64,000 nucleotides of DNA from Pseudomonas helvetica (lineage in GTDB: Bacteria; Pseudomonadota; Gammaproteobacteria; Pseudomonadales; Pseudomonadaceae): assembly GCF_039908645.1 (NCBI RefSeq), contig NZ_CP150917.1, forward strand, positions 3,235,501-3,299,500. The letters are read 5' to 3'. The first letter of the stretch is position 1. Every line of letters begins with the position of its first letter. The position numbers and the translations under genes are program-made. Shown here one piece after another: positions 7,921 through 16,126 of the stretch. The notes beneath the pieces were generated by a model. The model was not told the DNA's origin. It was given only the letters and a program-made list of their open reading frames with translations, and made no database searches.

Positions 7921-9111
7921 ATGCGCTTTTCCGATCTGACTCAACGTATCGCCGGTGACGGCGCCGCCGCCTGGGACATTCATTACCGCGCACTGGCGCT
8001 GCAAGAACAGGGCGAAGACATTCTGCTGCTGTCGGTGGGTGACCCGGATTTCGACACGCCGGTGCCAATCGTGCAGGCGGCTATCGACAGCCTGTTGTCC
8101 GGCAACACCCATTACGCCGAAGTGCGTGGCAAACGCGCGCTGCGCGAAAGCATTGCCAAGCGTCACCAGCAACGCAGCGGCCAACCGGTTTCGGCCGATC
8201 AGGTCACCGTGCTGGCCGGGGCGCAATGTGCGCTGTTCAGCGTTGCCCAGTGCGTGCTCAACCCAGGTGATGAAGTGATTGTCGCTGAGCCGATGTACGT
8301 CACCTATGAAGCAGTATTCGGTGCTTGCGGCGCCGTGGTGATTCCGGTTCCGGTGCGTTCCGAGAACGGCTTTCGAGTGCTGCCCGAAGACGTTGCCGCC
8401 CGCATAACCCCACGCACTCGGGCGCTGGCGCTGAACAGTCCGCACAACCCTTCGGGCGCCAGCCTGCCGCGCACCACCTGGCAGGCGCTGGCGGAACTGT
8501 GCATCGCCCACGACCTGTGGCTGATTTCCGATGAGGTCTACAGCGAATTGCTGTTCGAGGGCGAACACGTCAGCCCGGCCAGTTTGCCGGGCATGGGCGA
8601 GCGCACCGCGACGCTCAACAGCCTGTCGAAATCCCACGCCATGACCGGCTGGCGCGTCGGCTGGGTGGTGGCGCCGCCATCCCTCGCGGCGCATCTGGAG
8701 AACCTCGCGCTGTGCATGCTTTACGGCTCGCCGGACTTCGTTCAGGACGCCGCCGTCGTGGCGCTGGAAAGCAACTTGCCGGAGCTGGCCGCCATGCGCG
8801 ACGCCTATCGCCAGCGTCGTGACCTGGTCTGCGAATCCCTGGCCGATTGTCCCGGTGTGCGGCCGTTGAAGCCGGATGGCGGGATGTTCGTGATGGTCGA
8901 TATTCGCGAAACCGGGCTCAGCGCCCAGGCGTTCGCCGATCGTTTGCTCGACCGACATGGCGTGTCGGTGCTGGCCGGTGAAGCGTTCGGCCCGAGTGCC
9001 GCTGGGCATATTCGTTTGGGGTTGGTGGTGGGGGCGGAACCGTTGCGCGACGCCTGCCAGCGGATCGCCCGCTGTGCCAGTGAACTGATGGAGGCCCAAG
9101 TCCATGCATAA
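7921..9111 (+). CDS. aruH: Arginine:pyruvate transaminase
   Basis: A 396-residue fold-type I aminotransferase. Lys237 in SLSKSHAMTGWRVGW is the PLP lysine. The substrate and cofactor motifs NSPHNPSGA and ISDEVYSEL are also present. AruH transfers the alpha-amino group of L-arginine to pyruvate, giving 2-ketoarginine and alanine. That product is the substrate of the upstream decarboxylase. The gene order aruI-aruH and the downstream aldehyde dehydrogenase fit the pathway. A purine-rich sequence (GGGGATGGGG) precedes the ATG. The 3' end overlaps the next gene by 8 bp, which indicates translational coupling. Confidence 0.88.
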   Translation: MRFSDLTQRIAGDGAAAWDIHYRALALQEQGEDILLLSVGDPDFDTPVPIVQAAIDSLLSGNTHYAEVRGKRALRESIAKRHQQRSGQPVSADQVTVLAGAQCALFSVAQCVLNPGDEVIVAEPMYVTYEAVFGACGAVVIPVPVRSENGFRVLPEDVAARITPRTRALALNSPHNPSGASLPRTTWQALAELCIAHDLWLISDEVYSELLFEGEHVSPASLPGMGERTATLNSLSKSHAMTGWRVGWVVAPPSLAAHLENLALCMLYGSPDFVQDAAVVALESNLPELAAMRDAYRQRRDLVCESLADCPGVRPLKPDGGMFVMVDIRETGLSAQAFADRLLDRHGVSVLAGEAFGPSAAGHIRLGLVVGAEPLRDACQRIARCASELMEAQVHA

Positions 9112-10519
9112 CCACACCGCGCTGTTTATTGATGGCCGCTGGCAAACGCCGTCGGGGCAGGGCATTGCCGAGGTGATCAACCCGGCCACCGAGGAAGTGG
9201 CAGGCTCGGTGCCGCTGGGTGATGAGCGTGATGTCGAGAACGCGGTGGCCGCAGCACGTAGGGCCTTTGGCCCATGGTCGCGAACGCCGTCCAGCGTGCG
9301 CGCAGGCTACATCCGCGCCCTCGCCGAGCAGTTGCGCGCACGGGCCGACGAAATGGCGGCGGTGATCACCGCCGAATTGGGAATGCCGGTGCAATGGTGC
9401 CGTTCGGTTCAGGTGGATGGGCCGATCACCGGGCTGGAGCAATACGTCGAGCTCGCAAGCTTGATGGATGAAGTGCGCGAAGTCGGCAATTCGCTGGTGA
9501 TTCGCGAACCGGTAGGCGTCTGCGCCTTTATCAATCCATGGAACTACCCGCTGCATCAACTGATCGGCAAGCTCGCGCCGGCGCTGGCCGCCGGTTGCAC
9601 GGTGGTGGTCAAGCCGAGTCAGGAAACCCCGCTGCACGCGTTTTTACTGGCGCAGATGATCGAGGCCATCGGCTTGCCGGCCGGGGTGTTCAACCTGGTC
9701 AGCGGGCCGGGTTCGAAGGTCGGCGAAGCACTGGCTAAACACCCGGACGTGGACATGCTGTCGTTCACCGGCTCCACCGGCGCCGGCGTGCGGGTGGCGC
9801 AAGCGGCGGCACCGTCGGTGAAGCGCGTCTGCCTGGAGCTGGGCGGCAAGTCGCCGCTGCTGATCGCCAAGGATGCGGATCTGGCCGCCGCGGTGCGCTA
9901 CGGCGTGCAGGACGTGATGATCAACTCCGGGCAGACCTGCACCGCGTTGACCCGCATGCTGCTGCCGGCCAGTCGTTACGCCGAGGCGGTGGAACTGGCG
10001 CTGGCGGAAACCTTGAGCTTGCGCATGGGCGATCCGCTCGACCCGCAGAGCTTTCTCGGGCCGATGTGTTCGGCGGCCCAACGGCGTACCGTGCGCGACT
10101 ACATTCAGGTCGGCCAGCAGGAAGGCGCGCGGCTGGTGTGTGGCGGCGATACGGCGCAAGCGTTCGAGCGCGGTTACTACGTCAGCCCGACACTGTTCGC
10201 CGATGTCGACAACCGGATGCGCATCGCTCAGGAAGAAATCTTCGGCCCGGTGCTGTGCCTGATCCCCTACACCGACGAGGCGCAGGCGATTCAGATCGCC
10301 AACGATTCGCCGTTTGGCCTGTCCAGCGGTGTCTGGGCTAGCGGCGCTGAACGCGCCTTGCAACTTGCCCGGCAATTGCGAGCAGGCCAGTGTTTCCTGA
10401 ATGGCGCGGCGTTCAACTATCTGGCGCCGTTCGGTGGTTACAAACAGTCGGGTAACGGCCGCGAATGGGGGGAGGAGGGGCTCAACGAATTCGTCGAAGT
10501 GAAGGCGATCCAGGTGTGA
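9104..10519 (+). CDS. Aldehyde dehydrogenase, probably 4-guanidinobutyraldehyde dehydrogenase
   Basis: A 471-residue NAD(P)-dependent aldehyde dehydrogenase. The catalytic Cys279 lies in NSGQTCTALTR and the general base Glu245 in CLELGGKSP. The motif PWNYPLHQLIGKLAPALAAG is also standard. GGAGG precedes the ATG and the gene overlaps aruH. The expected role is oxidation of the AruI product 4-guanidinobutyraldehyde to 4-guanidinobutyrate, the step done by KauB in P. aeruginosa. This is inferred from position, because ALDH specificity cannot be read by eye. Its acid product could then be activated by the acyl-CoA synthetase encoded upstream. Confidence 0.88.
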   Translation: MHNHTALFIDGRWQTPSGQGIAEVINPATEEVAGSVPLGDERDVENAVAAARRAFGPWSRTPSSVRAGYIRALAEQLRARADEMAAVITAELGMPVQWCRSVQVDGPITGLEQYVELASLMDEVREVGNSLVIREPVGVCAFINPWNYPLHQLIGKLAPALAAGCTVVVKPSQETPLHAFLLAQMIEAIGLPAGVFNLVSGPGSKVGEALAKHPDVDMLSFTGSTGAGVRVAQAAAPSVKRVCLELGGKSPLLIAKDADLAAAVRYGVQDVMINSGQTCTALTRMLLPASRYAEAVELALAETLSLRMGDPLDPQSFLGPMCSAAQRRTVRDYIQVGQQEGARLVCGGDTAQAFERGYYVSPTLFADVDNRMRIAQEEIFGPVLCLIPYTDEAQAIQIANDSPFGLSSGVWASGAERALQLARQLRAGQCFLNGAAFNYLAPFGGYKQSGNGREWGEEGLNEFVEVKAIQV

Positions 10520-10597
10520 GCACCCGATGACTCCACAGACTCCACATACCCATGACCGTCTTCAAATACACAGCGTGCAAACGTCCAAGGAATTACC

Positions 10598-11320
10598 ATG
10601 AAAGTACTGATCGTCCACGCCCATCCGGAGCCGAAATCCTTTACCGCTGCGCTGCGTGACCAGGCTGTCGCGACCCTTGAAGCCCAAGGGCATGAGGTCC
10701 AGGTCAGTGACCTGTACGCGATGAACTGGAACCCCGTGGCAAGCAGCAATGACTTTTCGTCGCGGGAAAACCCCGAGTACCTGGTCTATGCGCTGGAGCA
10801 ACGTCTGGGCGTGAAGAGCCAGTCGCTGGCGGCAGATATCCAGTCTGAACTCGACAAGCTGCTGTGGGCAGACTTGCTGATCCTCAACTTCCCGATTTTC
10901 TGGTTCTCCGCCCCGGCCATGCTCAAGGGCTGGATCGACCGGGTACTGGTGTCCGGTGTCTGCTACGGCGGCAAGCGTTTTTACGATCAGGGCGGGTTGA
11001 GCGGCAAGAAAGCCTTGGTGAGCGTGACCCTTGGCGGTCGCGAGCATATGTTCGGCGAGGATGCGATTCACGGCCCGCTGCAGGACATGCTGCGGCCGAT
11101 CCTGCGCGGCACGCTGGCCTACGTCGGGTTTGAAGTGCTGGAACCGTTCGTGGCCTGGCATGTGCCTTACATCAGCGATGAGGCGCGCCAGGCATTCCTC
11201 GAAGATTATCGCCTGCGTTTGGAGCACCTTGGCGATGAACAACCTCTGGAGTTTCCGCGGCTGTCGCAGTTCGATGAGCAGCTATATCCACTGTATAAGC
11301 CGGCCGCTACCGAGGCTTAA
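10598..11320 (+). CDS. NAD(P)H quinone oxidoreductase, flavodoxin-fold (MdaB/KefF-like)
   Basis: A 240-residue cytoplasmic flavoprotein that starts with the typical KVLIVHAHPEPKSFTAAL. It contains WADLLILNFPIFWFSAPAMLKGWIDRV, the flavin-binding region of the NQO1/KefF/MdaB family, and later SVTLGGREHMFG. It probably reduces quinones or related electrophiles by two electrons. AAGGA precedes the ATG at 10598. It lies 78 bp after the aldehyde dehydrogenase and may be a separate unit. A link to the arginine pathway is not evident. Confidence 0.85.
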   Translation: MKVLIVHAHPEPKSFTAALRDQAVATLEAQGHEVQVSDLYAMNWNPVASSNDFSSRENPEYLVYALEQRLGVKSQSLAADIQSELDKLLWADLLILNFPIFWFSAPAMLKGWIDRVLVSGVCYGGKRFYDQGGLSGKKALVSVTLGGREHMFGEDAIHGPLQDMLRPILRGTLAYVGFEVLEPFVAWHVPYISDEARQAFLEDYRLRLEHLGDEQPLEFPRLSQFDEQLYPLYKPAATEA

Positions 11321-11323
11321 CCT

Positions 11324-11354
11324 GATCGTTCCCATGCTCCGCGTGGGAACGATC
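11324..11354. terminator. 11-bp stem inverted repeat after the quinone reductase
   Basis: GATCGTTCCCA (11324-11334) pairs perfectly with TGGGAACGATC (11344-11354) over a 9-nt loop. It starts 4 bp after the stop codon of the quinone reductase. The T-run is weak (AATTTGTG). This motif is frequent between Pseudomonas genes and probably acts as a terminator or mRNA stabiliser. Confidence 0.65.
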
Positions 11355-11658
11355 AATTTGTGTCAGTCCATTATCGCAAGACCGCGTAGCCCTCGACTGA
11401 CACAGATGAAGGCTGGCGTAACCGTCGTAGCAGCTGCCGAGCCTGCGTTGATCCTTCCTCAGTCGTTTCCCCCATCGGGGTGAAGCTTGCTTCATCGAGT
11501 GGCTGCGCCCCGATTGAAGCCTTTCAGCGGCTGGCAGTGTGCGCTAGCGAACAGACATGGCCCGGTCGCTACTACACTCTAATGGACAGTCGCGGCTACC
11601 CATCCTGCTGATTATCGGCTTGCCGCATCGTGTGTATCGCTGGCATTGGAGTACAACC
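11355..11658. other. Intergenic region with a REP fragment
   Basis: This gap of about 300 bp before the SYLF gene holds a REP-like half element at 11427-11447 (GTAGCAGCTGCCGAGCCTGC), related to the one at 1869. There are also short GC-rich palindromic stretches, such as CCCCATCGGGG near 11470. I see no convincing gene. A promoter for the gene at 11659 must lie here but is not obvious. Confidence 0.5.
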
Positions 11659-12219
11659 ATGACAAGTTCATTACGCTCACTTCTGTTTATCGCCCTCACA
11701 ACCCTGTCACTGGCCTCAACAGGTTTGCTCAATACCGCAAGCGCCGCAACGGCCGCGGACCTGGAACAGGATTCGCGGCATGCCTTGCAAATGCTCTACA
11801 AAGCTAATCCGGTGGCCGAGACCATGTCGCGCACTGCCAAGGCCGTGCTCGTATTCCCTAAAGTTATCAAGGCGGGTCTGGTATTTGGTGGCAGTTATGG
11901 TGAGGGGGTCATGTTCAGCGGTTCAAAAGTAGACAATTACTACAACACAGTGACCGGTTCATGGGGCTTGCAGGCGGGCGCCCAGTCCTATGCTTATGCC
12001 GTGTTCCTGATGACTGACAAAGCGGTTAAGTATGTACGTGAGACCAAGGGCTGGGAAGTTGGCGTAGGGCCGACTGTCGTCCTGGTTGACCAAGGCGTTG
12101 CGAAAAATCTGTCGAGCTCGACATTGAAAGATGATGCTTATGCGTTTGTCTTTGACCAGCAAGGCCTGATGGCGGGCGTCAGCATTGAAGGCACCAAGAT
12201 TTCGCTGATCAAACGATAA
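11659..12219 (+). CDS. Secreted SYLF/YSC84-domain lipid-binding protein
   Basis: A 186-residue protein with an N-terminal signal peptide of about 30 residues (hydrophobic core SLLFIALTTLSLAS, likely cleavage after ASAA). The rest matches the SYLF/YSC84 family, with AKAVLVFPKVIKAGLVFGGSYGEGV and YNTVTGSWGLQAGAQSYAYA. Family members bind lipids, and bacterial ones sit in the periplasm or envelope. The ATG at 11659 follows GGAG at 11648-11651. A longer in-frame extension upstream has no good start and would bury the signal peptide. The neighbours (DUF3309, secreted proteins, Crp-like regulators) suggest envelope or osmotic stress. Confidence 0.85.
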   Translation: MTSSLRSLLFIALTTLSLASTGLLNTASAATAADLEQDSRHALQMLYKANPVAETMSRTAKAVLVFPKVIKAGLVFGGSYGEGVMFSGSKVDNYYNTVTGSWGLQAGAQSYAYAVFLMTDKAVKYVRETKGWEVGVGPTVVLVDQGVAKNLSSSTLKDDAYAFVFDQQGLMAGVSIEGTKISLIKR

Positions 12220-12243
12220 CTTCGACAACGTACATCCGGGGTA

Positions 12244-12268
12244 GAGAGGCTGCCTAAGGCAGTCTCTC
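12244..12268. terminator. Convergent terminator hairpin
   Basis: GAGAGGCTGCC (12244-12254) pairs with GGCAGTCTCTC (12258-12268) over a 3-nt loop, with one G-U pair. It lies between the SYLF gene and the oppositely oriented small gene, whose stop codon is in the loop. No clear T-run follows. Confidence 0.6.
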
Positions 12269-12463
12269 CCAGACTTCCGTATTGGCTAACTCGCTGTCGG
12301 TCGCATGTTTTGCGTGACCGTTTATAGGGTTCAGTTCATAACTGCCGGCAGCGTCATAGGCGGCCAAATAACGTACTCCACTTAACTTGTGGAGGTAGCG
12401 TATCAAGGGATGGCACTGTGCATTAATGCGCTGTACCAGGGCTGAATCGGTCATTGTGTTCAT
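12254..12463 (-). CDS. Small hypothetical protein (69 aa)
   Basis: An open frame of 69 residues begins MNTMTDSALVQRINAQCHPL and ends EVWERLP. It has no signal peptide or membrane segment and one cysteine. It fills the space between two plus-strand genes and ends in a convergent hairpin, which favours a real gene. The upstream ribosome-binding site is only moderate. I do not recognise the family. Confidence 0.5.
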   Translation of the reverse strand: MNTMTDSALVQRINAQCHPLIRYLHKLSGVRYLAAYDAAGSYELNPINGHAKHATDSELANTEVWERLP

Positions 12464-12750
12464 GGTGTTACCCGCTGCAGCGAAAGCTGCTCTGTTATTG
12501 TTTTTATTTTGTGCCTGATCGTCGCGGCGTTCTGTACGCCATCACACACTGGGTGATCTAAATAACGCAAAAAACGTTGCACAAGCGGAATAACAACGAC
12601 CGAGCCCCTGATCAATCAAACACTGACGATATGTGTGTTGCCGTACAGACTGTACCGGGTACGTGTGTCAAGTTGGTAGCCTGCAACGCGCAGATCAAGG
12701 TCTCACTGCCTGCACAACATCCACCTACTGCAGACTCAAGGAGAAAAGCC

Positions 12751-12909
12751 ATGAGCTTGGGAACCATACTGTTGATCCTGCTGATTTTGCTGCTGGTTGG
12801 CGCTATTCCGACTTGGCCGCACAGCCGAAGCTGGGGCTATGCGCCGAGCGGTTTATTAGGCGTGGTCGTTATTGTCCTGGTTGTGTTGCTTTTATTAGGG
12901 AGAATCTGA
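12751..12909 (+). CDS. DUF3309 family small membrane protein
   Basis: A 52-residue protein starting MSLGTILLILLILLLVGAIP, with a second hydrophobic stretch at the C-terminus and the family's central PTWPHSRSWGYAPSG. This is the DUF3309 pattern of two short transmembrane helices, of unknown function. AAGGAG at 12738-12743 sets the start at 12751, and upstream in-frame extension is unlikely. DUF3309 genes often accompany stress and envelope genes, as here. Confidence 0.85.
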   Translation: MSLGTILLILLILLLVGAIPTWPHSRSWGYAPSGLLGVVVIVLVVLLLLGRI

Positions 12910-13022
12910 CACCCGTTAATAAAACGCGCACACCTCGGTGCACTAGCGCACAGACCCCATCTGGCGACTACGCGCACGCTGAGTGCCAAGCAGATTACTG
13001 CTGGTTATTGACCGGAGAAAAT

Positions 13023-13484
13023 ATGAAAACCCTTATGTTGTTCAACCATTCACTGACGCTTTCAAGACTCACCCTGACCCTATTGCTCGGTTTGTCTCCC
13101 GTGGTGTTGCATGCAGCCACCGCAGAACCGGTTGACATGTCGGCCGTGCAGTTGGAGCCGCAGGAGCAGAATGGCATCCGCTATCTGACGGGAGGCATCG
13201 GCCTGGATGAGTCAAAAGCTTTGCTCCAGACCCAGGGCTACAACCTTCACATGACCTTTTCAACCGGACCTGCCAATCAGTACGTCAGCAATGTCGACGT
13301 GGTGATCCAGAGTGAAAAAGGTAGCCCCCTGTTATCGCTGAGTCAGGTGGGGCCCATCGTTTACGCGCAATTGCCGGCAAACAAATACCTGGTCATCGCC
13401 AGTTTGAATGGTCATGAAGAGCGCCACACCATTTCAGTCGGTGGTAAATCCATCGAAACACTGAACTTGCACTGGAGTGAATAG
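13023..13484 (+). CDS. Secreted protein of unknown function (153 aa)
   Basis: The N-terminus has a signal peptide (LTLTLLLGLSPVVLHAATAE, likely cleaved after HAA). The mature part of about 120 residues contains ESKALLQTQGYNLHMTFSTG and ends with a beta-rich tail. Its pattern resembles short periplasmic beta-sandwich or carboxypeptidase-regulatory-like proteins, but I cannot name the family. GGAG precedes the ATG at 13023. The histidine kinase gene starts 2 nt after its stop, so the two are probably co-transcribed and this protein may act with the kinase. Confidence 0.75.
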   Translation: MKTLMLFNHSLTLSRLTLTLLLGLSPVVLHAATAEPVDMSAVQLEPQEQNGIRYLTGGIGLDESKALLQTQGYNLHMTFSTGPANQYVSNVDVVIQSEKGSPLLSLSQVGPIVYAQLPANKYLVIASLNGHEERHTISVGGKSIETLNLHWSE

Positions 13485-13485
13485 C

Positions 13486-14337
13486 GTGCAGCCGAGTATT
13501 GCGTACCACGGCACGTTTCATGAGGTGAGGCTGTTCAAGACAGATGAACGGCCTCTCGCTGCCCGCTTGCTTGCCGAGCGGTATCTGGCGATGAACCTCA
13601 AGGCCCAATATGCAATGGACGTTGCACGGGATGCGTTATGGAGCAACAACGCCGCCGCAGAAGAGCGGGCGCTGTTCGCCGAACAGCTGATCGGGATTGT
13701 CAGTCACGACCTGCGCAATCCGTTGGCGGCGATAAAAATGGCATCGCAATTGCTCGGATGTCTTGACCTGCCTCCCAAGCAAGCACAAATACTCGGCCAC
13801 ATCACGCACGCTGCTGAGCGCGCGCAACGTCTGGTGGCAGACCTGCTGGACTTCACCCTGAGGCAAGTCGGGCGAAGTATTGCGGTTTCCCTCAAACCGG
13901 TTGATTTGCACGCATTGGTGGGCGAATGCCTGGATGAGCTGAGTCTGGTGTTCCCTGAGCACACGCTGACCCATCTTTGTGTCGGCCAAGGTCATTTCAT
14001 CGCCGACAGTGACCGGATCCATCAGCTTATTGGCAATCTGGTGACCAACGCGATTGCCTATGGCACGGCTGAGGGTGAGGTCACGGTGTCTTCGTGCTTC
14101 GAGGACAAGGTGACCATCGTCGTGCACAACCTTGGCACGCCGATACCCTCGGAGTTGCTCGACAACGTATTCGAACCGATGATTCGCGGCAGTCACGATA
14201 ACGCAAAACTGCGTAGTGTCGGGCTCGGCCTGTTCATTGTGAGAGAGATTGTCAGGGCGCATCACGGCGATATCAGGGTGACTTCCTCGATAGAAGGCGG
14301 CACTACGTTCACGGCGACCTTTCCCTTACCACGATAA
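13486..14337 (+). CDS. Soluble sensor histidine kinase
   Basis: About 283 residues from a GTG start at 13486, 8 nt after GGAG (13474-13477). His74 in GIVSHDLRNPLAAIKMAS is the phosphorylated histidine (HisKA). The N box (GNLVTNAIAYG) and G2 box (SVGLGLFIVREIVRAHHG) of the ATPase domain follow. There is no transmembrane segment and no PAS or GAF domain, only about 60 N-terminal residues of unknown function, so it should be cytoplasmic. No response regulator is adjacent. It is preceded directly by a secreted protein and faces two Crp-type regulator genes. Confidence 0.88.
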   Translation: MQPSIAYHGTFHEVRLFKTDERPLAARLLAERYLAMNLKAQYAMDVARDALWSNNAAAEERALFAEQLIGIVSHDLRNPLAAIKMASQLLGCLDLPPKQAQILGHITHAAERAQRLVADLLDFTLRQVGRSIAVSLKPVDLHALVGECLDELSLVFPEHTLTHLCVGQGHFIADSDRIHQLIGNLVTNAIAYGTAEGEVTVSSCFEDKVTIVVHNLGTPIPSELLDNVFEPMIRGSHDNAKLRSVGLGLFIVREIVRAHHGDIRVTSSIEGGTTFTATFPLPR

Positions 14338-14342
14338 CTGCG

Positions 14343-15038
14343 TCATAACGGAGTCGAGAGGGTGTCGCTATAGCACTCGCATGACGCCGCTTCCAATCCC
14401 TTGCGGTCAAGAATCGTGATTTCACCACGGGTGTAACGGATCAATCCACGCTGTTGCAGCGTGCCGGCGGCCAATGTCACGCCGCTGCGCCGAACCCCGA
14501 GCATGTCCGCAAGGGACATGTGGGTCAGATGAAAGTGATTGGCGTGCGCGCGATCGTGGGTCATCAGCAACCAGCGCGCCAGGCGTGGCTCAATCTCGTG
14601 AAAATGGGTACAGGCGGCAGTTTGAGCGAGCTGCATCATCTGCACGTACAGGTACTGATTGAGCCTGCGCAACAATAACGGGCTCTCGCGCAGTGCGACC
14701 TGCAACTGCAAGCCTCTCATCCTCAGGCACGTGCCGGCGCCTTGCACCACGGCGCGCATGGGGGCGGTATTAACCCCCAGAGCGAGTGTCGCCCCAAGCA
14801 TCCCTTCATTACCGATCAGGCTCATGTGCAGAGGAGGGTGGCGGTATAACGTCACCACTTCAGCGATGAGCGCTGTTTGAGGGAAATACACATGCAGGAT
14901 CGGATGGCCCGGTTCGAACAGGACAGTGCCAAAGGCCAGTTCGACGTTATCGCACTGTGCTTGCAGCCGGCCGTAGTCAGTCTTCGACAGCCCCTGGAGT
15001 AGCCGGTTTTCTATTGGTTGCCCTGACGTAATTGGCAT
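14343..15038 (-). CDS. Crp/Fnr family transcriptional regulator (copy 1)
   Basis: About 231 residues from an ATG at 15038 with AGGA upstream. A GTG at 15056 would add six residues. It has an N-terminal cyclic-nucleotide-binding-like beta barrel (FEPGHPILHVYFPQTALIAEVV) and a C-terminal winged helix (THMSLADMLGVRRSGVTLAAG). The C-terminal ECYSDTLSTPL resembles the tail of its neighbour. No Fnr-type N-terminal cysteine cluster is seen. The effector is unknown. It is paralogous and tandem to the gene at 15162. Confidence 0.87.
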   Translation of the reverse strand: MPITSGQPIENRLLQGLSKTDYGRLQAQCDNVELAFGTVLFEPGHPILHVYFPQTALIAEVVTLYRHPPLHMSLIGNEGMLGATLALGVNTAPMRAVVQGAGTCLRMRGLQLQVALRESPLLLRRLNQYLYVQMMQLAQTAACTHFHEIEPRLARWLLMTHDRAHANHFHLTHMSLADMLGVRRSGVTLAAGTLQQRGLIRYTRGEITILDRKGLEAASCECYSDTLSTPL

Positions 15039-15161
15039 GCGCAGATCCTGCGGCACAGTGGGCCCAGGATGGGCGGGACAGGTGCCGGGGCCGTCTCATG
15101 TTTTAAGTGTGGGTGACTCTGGCAGGCCGGTCTGTTCGCTAGAACACGCAGGCACTGGCAG

Positions 15162-15890
15162 TCAGCGGGTTGGCTTTAGCGGAACGTAAGGCAGCAGGCG
15201 CTCGGTTTCTTTTCTGACCACCGCGTAGCACTCGCAGCTCAGTTGCTCGAGCGCGGCTCTGTCCAGCACCTTGATGTGGCCACGGCTGTACTCGATAACG
15301 CCGAGGCGTTGCAGCTTGCCGGCGGCATCGGTCACGCCTTCACGACGTACGCCGAGCATGTTGGCGATCAACTCCTGGGTCATGATCAGTTGATTGTCTT
15401 GCAGGCGATCGAGAGACAGCAGCAACCAGCGGCACAATTGTTGGTCAATCGAGTGGTGGCGGTTGCACACCGCAGTCTGGGCCATCTGGGTGATCAACGC
15501 CTGGGTGTAGCGCAACATCAGCTGGAGCATCTCTCCATGGCGGTTGAACTCATCCTTGAGTCGCTGGCCGGGCAACCGGAAAGCATGCCCGGCACTCTGC
15601 ACAATCGCCCGGCTCGGCGTGCTTTCGCCGCCCATGAAGACGGCGATGCCGATCAGGCCTTCATTGCCGACCACTGAAATTTCCGCTGATGCGCCGTTTT
15701 CCATCACGTACAGCAGGGACACGATGGAGTTGGTGGGGAAGTAGACGTGTCGCAGGGCATCCCCGGACTCGTAGAGCACCTTGCCGAGCGGCAGGGTGAT
15801 CGGTTCGAGGTGCGGCAGCAAACGCTCCAGCGATTGTGCCGGCAGAGCCGCCAGCAGATGGTTCTGTTGTGGCTTTGGAGCATCAGGCAT
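15162..15890 (-). CDS. Crp/Fnr family transcriptional regulator (copy 2)
   Basis: About 242 residues from ATG at 15890; a GTG three codons upstream is an alternative. It shares the architecture of copy 1: an effector barrel (YESGDALRHVYFPTNSIVSL) and a helix-turn-helix (TQELIANMLGVRREGVTDAA). It lacks an iron-sulfur cysteine cluster. The two genes lie head to tail about 120 bp apart and probably arose by duplication. The divergent neighbour is the phospholipase-D gene, a possible target. Confidence 0.88.
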   Translation of the reverse strand: MPDAPKPQQNHLLAALPAQSLERLLPHLEPITLPLGKVLYESGDALRHVYFPTNSIVSLLYVMENGASAEISVVGNEGLIGIAVFMGGESTPSRAIVQSAGHAFRLPGQRLKDEFNRHGEMLQLMLRYTQALITQMAQTAVCNRHHSIDQQLCRWLLLSLDRLQDNQLIMTQELIANMLGVRREGVTDAAGKLQRLGVIEYSRGHIKVLDRAALEQLSCECYAVVRKETERLLPYVPLKPTR

Positions 15891-16126
15891 GTCAGCCACC
15901 GTCCGAGTTGAGATTCCCTATCTCTACAGATTAATCCATGGCGTGCTGTGTACATGACCGCGCTTAACCGTCTGTCGGTATTACTGCACGCATTCAGATC
16001 CGCTGTCAGCGATAAAAAGCCGCGGGGCTGCTGTGCAGAGTCTAAATTTATGAGCGTTATCGCACCGAAACCATGCTCATTTACTGCCACGATACAGGCA
16101 CCCCTTCAGTTTCAGGCGGAGGCTGC

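Noticed and set aside
12577..12750. N-terminal extension of the DUF3309 gene
   Set aside because: The internal ATG at 12751 has a strong ribosome-binding site and the family length is reached from there.
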